This document shows, piece by piece, positions 15,627 through 24,406 of a stretch of DNA of 64,000 bases (positions within the stretch are counted from its first letter, which is position 1; each line of letters begins with the position of its first letter). Both the position numbers and the translations under genes were made by a program. The notes below the pieces were generated by a model, which was given only the letters and a program-made list of their open reading frames with translations, searched no databases and had not been told where the DNA came from. The stretch is from Crassaminicella thermophila (lineage in GTDB: Bacteria > Bacillota > Clostridia > Peptostreptococcales > Thermotaleaceae), in NCBI RefSeq assembly GCF_008152325.1, contig NZ_CP042243.1, positions 1,431,026-1,495,025 on the forward strand, read 5' to 3'.

Positions 15627-17306
15627 ATGAATAGAAAGAATAAAAGATTAGGAGATTTATTAATTGATGCAAAACTTATTACAAAAGATCAACTTGATCG
15701 TGCGCTAAATCTTCAAAAAACAACAGGTAAAAAATTAGGGGAATTATTGATTGCTGAAGGGTTAGTCAATGAAAAACAAATTATTGAAGTATTAGAATTT
15801 CAGTTAGGAATACCTCATTTAGATTTAGAAAAATATTTTATTGATCCAGAAATACCAAGACTTATTACTGAAAGATTAGCAAAAAGGCATATATTAATTC
15901 CTGTAAGAAAGGAAAAAGATAAATTAATTGTTGCTATGTCTGATCCTTTAAATATTTTTGCTATAGATGATGTGAAAATTGCAACAGGCTTAGAAGTAAG
16001 TTTAGCTATAGCAACAAAGGAACAAATTTTAAATGCTATAGAGCAATATTATGGAAGAGAAAGAGCAGAGAAAGCTATAGAGGATTTTAAAAGAGAATAT
16101 GACATGACAAATATTGAAGATATAGAAAATACTCTACTGGATGACATTGATAATTCACCTACTGTTAGATTGGTTAACTCTATTATCAAGCAGGCGGTTA
16201 AATTAAAAGCAAGTGATATTCATTTGGAGCCAACGGAAAAAAATCTTCGTATTCGATTTCGTATTGATGGGGAACTACAAGAAATCATGACTATAGCAAA
16301 ATCAGCTCATTCATCCATTGTGTCAAGAATAAAAATATTGAGCAATATGGATATTGCAGAAAAAAGAATACCTCAAGATGGGCGAATTGAGATGATTTTT
16401 GATGAGAGAGAGATGGATATGCGTATATCTACGCTACCAACAGTACATGGAGAAAAAATAGTTATTCGTATTCTTGACAGAGGGAATTTTATATTTTCTA
16501 AAAATCAACTTGGCTTTACAAACAAGAATCTAAATATTTTTGAAAAAATTATAAAAAATCCTTATGGTATAGTTTTAGTAACAGGCCCTACTGGAAGTGG
16601 AAAAACTACAACTTTATATGTCGCTTTAAAAGAGCTAAACAAAATTAATAGAAATATTGTTACAATAGAAGATCCTGTTGAATATAGATTAGATGGAATA
16701 AGCCAAGTACAGGTTAATAATAAAGCAGGATTATCTTTTACAAGTGGTTTAAGAGCTATCTTAAGACAAGATCCTGATGTAATAATGATAGGAGAGATAA
16801 GAGATTCTGAAACAGCTAGAATCGCAGTGCGTGCTGCAATAACTGGACATTTGGTTTTAAGTACTATGCATACAAATGATACTGCATCTACAGTAACAAG
16901 ATTGGTTGATATGGGAATTGAACCTTATTTAGTATCAGCCTCAGTAGTTGGTATTATTGCACAAAGGCTGGTTAAAAGAATTTGTTTTAACTGTAAAACG
17001 ACTTATATACCAAATTTTATGGAAAAAACCTTTTTAAATATAGATAATGATGTAACCTTATACAAGGGGAAAGGTTGTAGTGTGTGCAACTACACAGGTT
17101 ATAAAGGCAGACAAGTAGTGCATGAGATTATGCCAATTAATGAGAAAATAAGATTTTTAATTGATGATAAGGCAGGGATAGATAAAATTAGGAAAGAAGC
17201 ATGTAATATAGGAATGACATCATTAAAAGAAAATTGCAAACAATTAGTGTTAGAAGGAGTTACTACGATTGATGAATTGATTCGTATTGCATATAGCTTA
17301 GAATAG
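15627..17306 (+). CDS. pilB: Type IV pilus extension ATPase PilB
   Basis: 559 residues from the ATG at 15627, which has GAGGGA six bases upstream; the in-frame ATG at 15600 has none. Residues 7-60 carry the duplicated RLGDLLxxxxLIxxxQLxxAL / LGELLIxEGLV pattern of the MshEN domain, known in some PilB/MshE proteins to bind c-di-GMP. ATPase core: Walker A GPTGSGKTTT (about 320-328), Asp box, Walker B DPDVIMIGEIRD, and a zinc site CFNCK...CSVCNYTG. It powers pilus assembly in the cytoplasm. First gene after the c-di-GMP riboswitch. Confidence 0.95.
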   Translation: MNRKNKRLGDLLIDAKLITKDQLDRALNLQKTTGKKLGELLIAEGLVNEKQIIEVLEFQLGIPHLDLEKYFIDPEIPRLITERLAKRHILIPVRKEKDKLIVAMSDPLNIFAIDDVKIATGLEVSLAIATKEQILNAIEQYYGRERAEKAIEDFKREYDMTNIEDIENTLLDDIDNSPTVRLVNSIIKQAVKLKASDIHLEPTEKNLRIRFRIDGELQEIMTIAKSAHSSIVSRIKILSNMDIAEKRIPQDGRIEMIFDEREMDMRISTLPTVHGEKIVIRILDRGNFIFSKNQLGFTNKNLNIFEKIIKNPYGIVLVTGPTGSGKTTTLYVALKELNKINRNIVTIEDPVEYRLDGISQVQVNNKAGLSFTSGLRAILRQDPDVIMIGEIRDSETARIAVRAAITGHLVLSTMHTNDTASTVTRLVDMGIEPYLVSASVVGIIAQRLVKRICFNCKTTYIPNFMEKTFLNIDNDVTLYKGKGCSVCNYTGYKGRQVVHEIMPINEKIRFLIDDKAGIDKIRKEACNIGMTSLKENCKQLVLEGVTTIDELIRIAYSLE

Positions 17307-17316
17307 GAGGAAATAC

Positions 17317-18372
17317 ATGGATATTACTAATTTACTAAAGATAGCTACTGATAAAAAAGCATCTGATATTCACATTACCGTTGGAACTCCTCCAACAATA
17401 AGAGTGAATGGGAATTTGATAAGATGTGGAGATAATCCTCTTTCACAAGATGATACTGAGCTTTTGGTAAAACAAGTATTAAATGAGGAACAAATAAAGA
17501 AATTAGATAAAAAAGGTGAATTAGATTTATCTTTTTCTATCATGGGTTTAGGAAGATTTCGAATTAATGCTTTTAAACAAAGAGGAACCTATAGCATAGC
17601 ATTAAGAGTTGTATCTCTTAAGATTCCAACTATGGAAGAATTAGGATTGCCTCCTGTATTAAGTGAGTTAGCAAGAAAAAAGAAAGGGCTGGTATTAGTA
17701 ACAGGACCTACTGGAAGTGGAAAATCAACTACCCTCGCTTCTATGATTGATTTGATTAATAACGAAAGATATTGTCATATTTTAACACTTGAAGATCCAA
17801 TTGAATATATACATAGTCATAATAAAAGTATTGTAAATCAAAGGGAAATTGGTAGCGATTCTACAAGTTTTGCAAATGGACTAAGAGCAGCATTAAGACA
17901 AGATCCTGATGTTATTCTAGTAGGAGAGATGAGAGATCTAGAGACTATTAGCATAGCTATAACAGCTGCAGAAACAGGGCACTTAGTATTATCAACATTA
18001 CATACTTTAGGAACAGCTCAAACTGTAGATCGTATTATTGATGTATTTCCACCACATCAACAACAACAAGTAAGAATACAATTAGCTGCTTCATTAGAAG
18101 GAATAATATCTCAACAATTGCTTCCTAAAGCTGATGGAAGTGGAAGAGTTGCAGCATATGAAATAATGGTAGCAACACCAGCTATTAGAAATCTTATAAG
18201 AGAAGGAAAGACTCATCAAATTCAGACTTCTGTTCAAACAGGAGCAAGATTTGGAATGCAAACAATGGATAACTCTCTTATGGAATTATATAATAAAGGA
18301 ATTATTTCAAAAGAAATTCTTTTGTCTTATGCTATTGATAAAGATATGGTAAGACGATTTGTAAGCTTATAA
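17317..18372 (+). CDS. pilT: Type IV pilus retraction ATPase PilT
   Basis: 351 residues, usual PilT length. KKASDIHITVGTPPTIRVNG opens the N-terminal domain; Walker A GPTGSGKST (about 129-137), Walker B DPDVILVGEMRD, His box GHLVLSTLHT, and the C-terminal AIRNLIREGK motif specific for PilT. It depolymerises pili and drives twitching. ATG is preceded by AGGAGG, 10 bases after pilB. Confidence 0.95.
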   Translation: MDITNLLKIATDKKASDIHITVGTPPTIRVNGNLIRCGDNPLSQDDTELLVKQVLNEEQIKKLDKKGELDLSFSIMGLGRFRINAFKQRGTYSIALRVVSLKIPTMEELGLPPVLSELARKKKGLVLVTGPTGSGKSTTLASMIDLINNERYCHILTLEDPIEYIHSHNKSIVNQREIGSDSTSFANGLRAALRQDPDVILVGEMRDLETISIAITAAETGHLVLSTLHTLGTAQTVDRIIDVFPPHQQQQVRIQLAASLEGIISQQLLPKADGSGRVAAYEIMVATPAIRNLIREGKTHQIQTSVQTGARFGMQTMDNSLMELYNKGIISKEILLSYAIDKDMVRRFVSL

Positions 18373-18406
18373 AAATAAAATCACTGAATTTTAAAGAGGT
18401 GATAGT

Positions 18407-19618
18407 GTGCCAGTTTACCGATATAAGGCTGTAACAAATACTGGAGAAAATATTGAAGGAAATTATGATGCTAAAGATAAGAATGAAGTTATTGCTATGC
18501 TTAGGCAAAAGAAATATTATCCTGTTAGCATTTCACAAGTAGTTGAAGGTAAGAATATATTTGATTTCTCTATTCTAAGTAGAATAAATACAAAAGATAT
18601 TGCAGTTTTTTGTAGACAATTCTATACTATGTTAAATGCTGGAGTTCCTATTTTACAATGCCTTAATGTTTTAAGTATACAAAGTGAAAATAAAAAACTT
18701 AAAAAAGTTATTAGAAGTGTACAAGTTGATATCCAAAAAGGTGCAACTTTTTCTAATGCCCTTAGAAGCAACAAAAGAATTTTTCCAGAATTATTAATTA
18801 ATATGATAGAGGCAGGGGAAGTAAGTGGAAATCTAGATGGTATTATGGAAAGAATGGCTGTTCATTATGAAAAGGAAAGTAAAATTAACAATAAGATACA
18901 AAAAGCAATGGTTTATCCTATTATTTTAAGTATTTTATGTATATTCGTTATTGTTTTTTTACTAACATTTGTAACACCGATCTTTATTAGTATGTTTGAA
19001 AGTGCTAATGTACCATTACCTATTCCTACAAGAATCTTATTATTTATTAGCAATACTATAATACACTATTGGTACATTTATATAATTGTATTTTCTGTTT
19101 TACTGTATATGGTTAGTAGATTTATAAACAGTGAGACTGGAAAGTTTTTTATTGATCGGTTAAAATTTAAAATTCCAGTTATAAAAAATACCACAAAAAA
19201 AATAGTAACAAGCCGTTTCACAAGAACACTAGCAACCCTGCTTTCTAGTGGGATTCCTTTAATTCAATGTTTAGAAAGTACAAGAAAGGTTGTAGGAAAC
19301 AAAGTAGTAGAGATTGGTTTGAAAAATGCAATTCAAGAAATCGCTAAAGGAGCAAGCTTGGGAAGTGTTATAAAAAAAATAGGAGTTTTTCCACCAATGG
19401 TAATTTCTATGATTGAAATAGGTGAAGAATCAGGGGCATTAGATGATATTTTAGATAAGACAGCAAACTTTTTTGATGAAGAGACAGAAACTGCTTTACA
19501 AAAACTAGCAACTATGTTTGAACCATTAATGATTATAGTAATGGCTCTTGTAGTTGGGTTTATTGTATTAGCTATGATGTTGCCATTATTTGATATGATA
19601 AGTACTATTGAAATGTAG
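18407..19618 (+). CDS. pilC: Type IV pilus inner-membrane platform protein PilC
   Basis: 403 residues. Two T2SSF domains (about 65-190 and 270-390), each with the FCRQFYTMLNAGVPILQCL / FTRTLATLLSSGIPLIQCL pattern, with membrane helices around 170-195, 215-235 and near the C-terminus (LMIIVMALVVGFIVLAMML). It is the membrane platform on which PilB and PilT act. GTG start at 18407 follows AGAGGTGAT and gives MPVYRYKAV, the typical N-terminus. Confidence 0.94.
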   Translation: MPVYRYKAVTNTGENIEGNYDAKDKNEVIAMLRQKKYYPVSISQVVEGKNIFDFSILSRINTKDIAVFCRQFYTMLNAGVPILQCLNVLSIQSENKKLKKVIRSVQVDIQKGATFSNALRSNKRIFPELLINMIEAGEVSGNLDGIMERMAVHYEKESKINNKIQKAMVYPIILSILCIFVIVFLLTFVTPIFISMFESANVPLPIPTRILLFISNTIIHYWYIYIIVFSVLLYMVSRFINSETGKFFIDRLKFKIPVIKNTTKKIVTSRFTRTLATLLSSGIPLIQCLESTRKVVGNKVVEIGLKNAIQEIAKGASLGSVIKKIGVFPPMVISMIEIGEESGALDDILDKTANFFDEETETALQKLATMFEPLMIIVMALVVGFIVLAMMLPLFDMISTIEM

Positions 19619-19624
19619 CTAATT

Positions 19625-19660
19625 ATCAAATTTTATTTGTAAAATTATTTAAAATTTGAT
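19625..19660 (+). other. AT-rich hairpin between pilC and the major pilin gene
   Basis: ATCAAATTTT (19625-19634) and AAAATTTGAT (19651-19660) form a 10-base stem. There is no T run, so it may protect or process the transcript. The rest of 19661-19791 holds three purine-rich tracts resembling ribosome sites without a usable start codon. Confidence 0.5.
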
Positions 19661-19791
19661 TTAAATGAAGGGAGGAGGATATAAATTTATTAGAAATAAA
19701 ATATAATTTATTTGCGATCATTGGAAAGGGGGGATAAAAAAGCTACATAGCGATCAATTTTTTAGTTAAAAAAGAAGGGAGAAATGTAAAA

Positions 19792-20178
19792 ATGTTAAAA
19801 ATGTTTAGTAAAAGAATTAATAACAAAAAAGGTTTTACTCTAATTGAATTAATTGTGGTTATTGCTATTTTAGGTATCTTAGGTATGATTGCAGTACCAA
19901 AATTTAGTGGTTTCACTGATAAAGCAAAAGAGCAAGCAGATAATACAAGTCTAGCTACAATAAATAATGCTATTAGAATTTATTGTGCAGAAAAAGGTAT
20001 AGATAATTTAATTGATCAAACTACTGGTAGTGGTAATAATCAAAAAACAATAACTGCTAATTCAACTGTAGATGATATTATTGATTTTTTAAAGATTGAA
20101 GGTTTATTAGAAAGTGATGCAAAATTATATGATAGTACAAATTTATCATATGATAGCGATGAAAATATAATAAATTAA
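19792..20178 (+). CDS. pilA: Major type IV pilin (prepilin)
   Basis: 128 residues. A 14-residue leader ends NNKKG, then the prepilin peptidase site followed by FTLIELIVVIAILGILGMIA with Glu5. The mature part is short (114 residues) with one Cys and a Ser/Thr/Gly-rich segment (TTGSGNNQKT). Its size, position after pilC, and a hairpin terminator directly downstream suggest it is the abundant subunit. ATG at 19792 is preceded by AGAAGGGAG. Calling it the major pilin is inference. Confidence 0.88.
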   Translation: MLKMFSKRINNKKGFTLIELIVVIAILGILGMIAVPKFSGFTDKAKEQADNTSLATINNAIRIYCAEKGIDNLIDQTTGSGNNQKTITANSTVDDIIDFLKIEGLLESDAKLYDSTNLSYDSDENIIN

Positions 20179-20213
20179 TTATTATACAAAATTTATTGAC
20201 TTATTATAAAAAT

Positions 20214-20252
20214 AGGAGGAGAGTCAACGACCTCCTCCTTATATTATTTTTA
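20214..20252 (+). terminator. Terminator after the major pilin gene
   Basis: AGGAGGAG (20214-20221) and CTCCTCCT (20232-20239) followed by TATATTATTTTT. It probably ends most transcripts here, giving pilA a higher level than the downstream genes. Confidence 0.75.
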
Positions 20253-20266
20253 AGATAGGTGATTTT

Positions 20267-21277
20267 ATGTGCATAGTTAAATTATTTGGATATAAAAAAG
20301 ATACAGATAGTAGTAAAAAAAATTCAAAAAAAATATATGGTAAAAGAGGATTTACATTAATAGAAATTGTTTTGATCATTGCAATTATAGGCATTTTATC
20401 AGCAATAGCAGTTCCTAAGTTTGAAGAATTTATAGAAGTAGCAAAAGTAAGAGCAGATGAATCCAATATTAAAATTTTAAATAACGCTACGAAATATTAT
20501 GCAGCTTATGAAAATAAAAATTTAACAGATATTTCGGCTGAGGAATTAGGAGTAAATGGAGAAAAACTTGTCCCGAGTTTTTTAGCAAATTCACCAAATC
20601 CGCAAAGCAAAGGAATTAAATATTTATGGATTCAGGAGATGGGGATTTGGACACTAAATATGTCTGATTCTGGACAAAGCAATGAAAAATATAAAGGATT
20701 ATTGGAAAATTTACAAAATGCTATTTATAAAAGAGGCCATTGGACAATTAAAGATGATGTACTTAAAAATAAATATTGGTTTGAAGAACGTATGTTTATT
20801 CCTAATGACAATAGTCAATATGAGATTATAGCGAGAGTAAAATTAAGTAGAGATGCAATACTTTTGGGAAATGGATATGGTATTATATTTGAAAGCAAAG
20901 TAAAAAATAGCGGAAATAAAATTGAAGATACAGGTTATATATTTCAATTTGATCCTGGTTATAATCATAAATTAATTTTGAGAGAAAGAAAAAATGGTAG
21001 TGAAAATGATCCGTTTTTTATCATGGATCCTTCTGAAAAAATGATTAAAAATAGTAGCACTTGGTGGACTGATGAACATGATATTAAGATTATTGTTAAA
21101 AAAGTTTTAAATGAATCGAATAAAAAAGAAGTTACCATTTTTGTTGATGATATTTCAATAGGGGAACCTATTTTTATAGATGCTTTAGATGAGGGAGAAC
21201 AAGGTTATGTTGGATTTAGAACTTGGGGGCCTTCAACTACTGAATTTATCAAACCACAAATTAAAGCTATAGAATAA
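20267..21277 (+). CDS. Large prepilin with C-terminal lectin-like beta-sandwich domain
   Basis: 336 residues. A long 28-residue leader ends YGKRG, then FTLIEIVLIIAIIGILSAIA and a pilin-like helix to about residue 90. From about 150 to the end the sequence changes to beta-rich stretches (EIIARVKLSRDA, GYGIIFESKV, GYIFQFDPGYNHKLILRER, HDIKIIVKKV, VTIFVDDISIG, QGYVGFRTWGP) resembling LamG/concanavalin-like sugar-binding folds. It could be a tip or adhesive minor pilin. The domain call is by strand pattern only. ATG follows ATAGGTGAT. Confidence 0.75.
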   Translation: MCIVKLFGYKKDTDSSKKNSKKIYGKRGFTLIEIVLIIAIIGILSAIAVPKFEEFIEVAKVRADESNIKILNNATKYYAAYENKNLTDISAEELGVNGEKLVPSFLANSPNPQSKGIKYLWIQEMGIWTLNMSDSGQSNEKYKGLLENLQNAIYKRGHWTIKDDVLKNKYWFEERMFIPNDNSQYEIIARVKLSRDAILLGNGYGIIFESKVKNSGNKIEDTGYIFQFDPGYNHKLILRERKNGSENDPFFIMDPSEKMIKNSSTWWTDEHDIKIIVKKVLNESNKKEVTIFVDDISIGEPIFIDALDEGEQGYVGFRTWGPSTTEFIKPQIKAIE

Positions 21278-21324
21278 TATCTATAAAAATATAAAATAGA
21301 TATAAAAATATTGGAGGGATGCCC

Positions 21325-21744
21325 ATGTACATAAAAAATGAAAAGGGAGCTGTACTCTCGTTAATGTTAATTGTTATATTGTTTCTCATAATTTTGGGCA
21401 CTACTCTTGTTTTTATTAGTATTACAGAAGTAAAACAGGTTGCAAGAGAAGAAAAGAAATTGCAAGCTTATTATATAGCCAAATCAGGAGCAGATGTAGT
21501 TGCAGCGTATATTATAAATCCAAAAAATAAGCATAATATCCAAAATTTAAAAGGGAAAGAGTCAGATTCCTTTATATTAGGAGAAGGGTCCTTTGTAGTA
21601 AAAGTAAAGGAAGATGAAGACAATACGGATAATATTATTATTGAATCAAAAGGGATAGTAGGTGAAGTTGAAGTTTCTATTAGTTTATCATTAATCAAAA
21701 AAGGTGATAGTTATGAACGAGGTATTTGGCAATTAAAGAGGTGA
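21325..21744 (+). CDS. PilX-like pilus assembly protein
   Basis: 139 residues from the ATG at 21325 (GGAGGG at 21313-21318; the ATG at 21319 touches that site). The N-terminus KNEKGAVLSLMLIVILFLII is a class III-type hydrophobic helix with a Gly before it, followed by REEKKLQAYYIAKSGADVVAAY, the usual AYYxAxSG motif of PilX/GspK-like minor pilins. Likely part of the pilus-initiating minor pilin complex. Confidence 0.75.
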   Translation: MYIKNEKGAVLSLMLIVILFLIILGTTLVFISITEVKQVAREEKKLQAYYIAKSGADVVAAYIINPKNKHNIQNLKGKESDSFILGEGSFVVKVKEDEDNTDNIIIESKGIVGEVEVSISLSLIKKGDSYERGIWQLKR

Positions 21745-21748
21745 AATT

Positions 21749-22102
21749 ATGAAATTTATTAGGAACAAAAAAGGAGTTACACTAGTAGAAATAATTGTAT
21801 CTATAGCTATTTTAGGAATTATTTTAACTTCTATTACTACACTTTTTAGTAGTACTTTTACAGGAGTTTTTTCTGCAGGAAAGAAAAGTAAAGCGATTCA
21901 CAAAGCTCAGATGGAAATGGAACAATACATTGCTACATCAATTCAGACTTCAAATATTAAAGTGAAAAATATCAGTACGAGTAACTATAAAATTGTATTC
22001 TCAGGAAACCCACCTATTAAAATTTCAATGAGGGGAAAAGAAATTCAATATCATAATGAAAATAATGATGTGTCATTAACACTTTTTGTGCCTGATAACT
22101 AA
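21749..22102 (+). CDS. Minor prepilin (PilV-like)
   Basis: 117 residues. Short leader MKFIRNKKG, then VTLVEIIVSIAILGIILTSI with Glu5 of the mature chain, and a small C-terminal domain. It follows the PilX-like gene by four bases and has AAAGAGGTGA upstream, so it is in the same operon. Confidence 0.82.
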   Translation: MKFIRNKKGVTLVEIIVSIAILGIILTSITTLFSSTFTGVFSAGKKSKAIHKAQMEMEQYIATSIQTSNIKVKNISTSNYKIVFSGNPPIKISMRGKEIQYHNENNDVSLTLFVPDN

Positions 22103-22145
22103 TAATATTATTACGTAAACCAATTTAATAAAAAGGAGGATACAA

Positions 22146-23567
22146 GTGTTTTATTATAAAGGAAGATATAGATTTACTTTTCAATCCTATGTTGCAAATA
22201 AAAAAGGTATAACACTTATAGAGCTTTTACTTGCTTTAGCACTGATCAGTATGATCTTATCAATTAGTTATTCTTTAAATATTTTTGGAATTAAATCTTT
22301 TTCAAAAGCATCTTCTCAGGCCAATGTACAGGAAAATGTTCGTTTAGCAGTAGATTTTATTACGCAAGAAACACGGTATGCAACACAGTTAGAAATTTTA
22401 GATAATTTAGAAACAATTCCAGAAAAAGCTCAAATTGATGAGGATGAGTATTATATTCTTTTAAATGATCATTCGATAGAATATAGATATAAAGATCATT
22501 CAAAAGTTATTGCGAATATTATTGAGAATTTATCTTTTCATAAGGATAAAGATGCAGATAAAATTCTAAGTTTCATAATTGAAGGAAAGGATAAGAAACA
22601 AAAATATGATTTGAATTCAAAAGTACTTGCAATAAACTTGACTAAGGAGATTATGACTTCTTCAGAAAACGGTATTGCAATTAAATATAAAAAAACAAAA
22701 GAGAAGGAAAATAAAACAGACTATGAAAAATGGAAAAACTGTGTTTTAAGTACTAATTTTTTAGCGGTTGGTAAAAATACAATGATTAAAAAGATAAACA
22801 CGCCTAATCCAATAATATATGTAAATGGAGATATTTATTTAGATAAGAATTCTCAAATTAGTCTGCCTAAAAATGCAATAATTTATGCAAAAGGAGATAT
22901 ATTTTTAGGACAAAATGCTCAGATTCGTATGGAGGAAAATTCAACTATTTATACAGATGGAAATATTTATATTGGCAAAAACGCATGGATTTATTCAAAA
23001 GAAAATACAACAATTTATGCAAAAGGATCTATTGAACTTGAACAAAATTCGCTTATTAAATTGAAAGAAAATTCGAGAATTTTCTCGTGTAATAGAATAT
23101 ATTTAGAAAAAAATGCAACAATTTATTTGTATAGAAATTCAATGATTTATGCAAAAGGAAATATTCATAAGGAAAAAAATGCTTTAGTTTATGGGAAGGA
23201 AGTAAATTTTAATTTACCAAATATTTCAATTTCAGATCTTTCAATCCCTCCATTACAGAAAGATGAATGGTATATAGAAAAAAAATACAGTAGTATAATG
23301 ATTGCCAGAAATAATATGAAATTTTTTGGTTCATATTTTGAACTACCCAAAAACAGGCAGTGTTATAATATAACAATTGTTAGTAAAGGAATGATTGGTA
23401 TTTCGAAAAATTGCAAAGCTAGTGGAGTACTGTATGCACCAGATGATATAGTTATAATTAACAAAAATTCATTTTTTGATGGTATTGTGATTGCTAATGA
23501 GATTTATTTAGATAAAAATGTGCAATTATCACAAGTGCTGGATTATTCAAATGACCTACCATTTTAA
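22146..23567 (+). CDS. PilW-like prepilin fused to a 22-residue-repeat beta-solenoid
   Basis: 473 residues. Leader ends ANKKG, then ITLIELLLALALISMILSI; residues 50-180 look like PilW. Residues 224-355 are six tandem repeats of exactly 22 residues with the pattern IYaxGdIyLxkNaxIxlxeNst, for example IYAKGDIFLGQNAQIRMEEN. After a break, another similar turn appears near 440-470. Such spacing predicts a beta-solenoid, as in polymer-forming bactofilin-like or adhesin rods. GTG start follows AAAAGGAGG. Combining this with a pilin is unusual; role perhaps surface binding. Confidence 0.78.
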   Translation: MFYYKGRYRFTFQSYVANKKGITLIELLLALALISMILSISYSLNIFGIKSFSKASSQANVQENVRLAVDFITQETRYATQLEILDNLETIPEKAQIDEDEYYILLNDHSIEYRYKDHSKVIANIIENLSFHKDKDADKILSFIIEGKDKKQKYDLNSKVLAINLTKEIMTSSENGIAIKYKKTKEKENKTDYEKWKNCVLSTNFLAVGKNTMIKKINTPNPIIYVNGDIYLDKNSQISLPKNAIIYAKGDIFLGQNAQIRMEENSTIYTDGNIYIGKNAWIYSKENTTIYAKGSIELEQNSLIKLKENSRIFSCNRIYLEKNATIYLYRNSMIYAKGNIHKEKNALVYGKEVNFNLPNISISDLSIPPLQKDEWYIEKKYSSIMIARNNMKFFGSYFELPKNRQCYNITIVSKGMIGISKNCKASGVLYAPDDIVIINKNSFFDGIVIANEIYLDKNVQLSQVLDYSNDLPF

Positions 23568-23628
23568 TGTTTTATAAATTTTTATTCTAGTTTGTTAATA
23601 ATATTTTACTTAAGGAAGTGAATGCATA

Positions 23629-24378
23629 ATGCAATTTATTATTTTATTATTAGGATTATTAATTGGTTCATTCCTAAATGTATGTATATTTAGAATTCCA
23701 AGAGGAGAATCTATTGTTTATCCATCATCCCATTGTCTTAAATGCAATACTCCTTTAAAATCGATAGATTTAGTTCCTGTTTTTAGTTACTTGATTTATA
23801 GAGGGAAATGTCGCTATTGCGGTGCAAAACTATCTATACAGTATCCAACAATAGAGCTTATGAATGCAATCATTTATATGTTATTATACTATAAGTTTGG
23901 ATGTACTTTTGATTTTTTACAATATACTATATTAGCAAGCTTGCTAATAGTGATTAGTTTAATTGACTTTTATCATCAAATTATTCCGGATGGTTTGATT
24001 ATGTTTGGTCTTATTGTAACTTTTTTGCTTAAAATTCCACTCTTAGTAAAAGATTTTACACTTATATATAATTATTTAATAGGGTTATTATTAGGAGGAG
24101 GTTTTTTTTTATTACTTGCTATTATAACAAATGGTGCTATGGGTGGCGGAGATATTAAATTAATGGGATTACTTGGATTGTGGTTAGGATGGAAGTGGAT
24201 TCTTTTAATTATGTTTTTATCCTTTTTTCTTGGAAGTATTATTTCTATATTATTAATGATTTCAAAGAAAAAAGGACGCAAAGATATGATTCCTTTTGCT
24301 CCGTTTATTGGTTTAGCTGTATTAATGACAGTTTGTTACGGGAATGATATAATATATTATTATATGCTTTTTCTTTAA
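23629..24378 (+). CDS. pilD: Prepilin peptidase / N-methyltransferase
   Basis: 249 residues. N-terminal GSFLNVCIFRIPRGESI, two Cys pairs (CLKCN, CRYCG) typical of the methyltransferase part, and the two aspartates of the aspartic peptidase: LIDFYHQIIPD and GGGDIKLMG. Seven or eight membrane helices. It cleaves prepilin leaders after Gly and methylates the new N-terminus. ATG has AAGGAAGTG upstream. It can serve all the prepilins in this locus. Confidence 0.94.
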   Translation: MQFIILLLGLLIGSFLNVCIFRIPRGESIVYPSSHCLKCNTPLKSIDLVPVFSYLIYRGKCRYCGAKLSIQYPTIELMNAIIYMLLYYKFGCTFDFLQYTILASLLIVISLIDFYHQIIPDGLIMFGLIVTFLLKIPLLVKDFTLIYNYLIGLLLGGGFFLLLAIITNGAMGGGDIKLMGLLGLWLGWKWILLIMFLSFFLGSIISILLMISKKKGRKDMIPFAPFIGLAVLMTVCYGNDIIYYYMLFL

Positions 24379-24406
24379 TATTTATTAAAGAAGGGAGGTA
24401 AAACAG

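Noticed and set aside
19672-19735. Possible short peptide between pilC and pilA after GGGAGGAGG
   Set aside because: The frame has no ATG, GTG or TTG at the right distance.
20214-20252. Purine-rich AGGAGGAG considered as the ribosome site of the second pilin
   Set aside because: It pairs perfectly with CTCCTCCT to form a terminator, and the second pilin has its own site (ATAGGTGAT) at 20254-20262.
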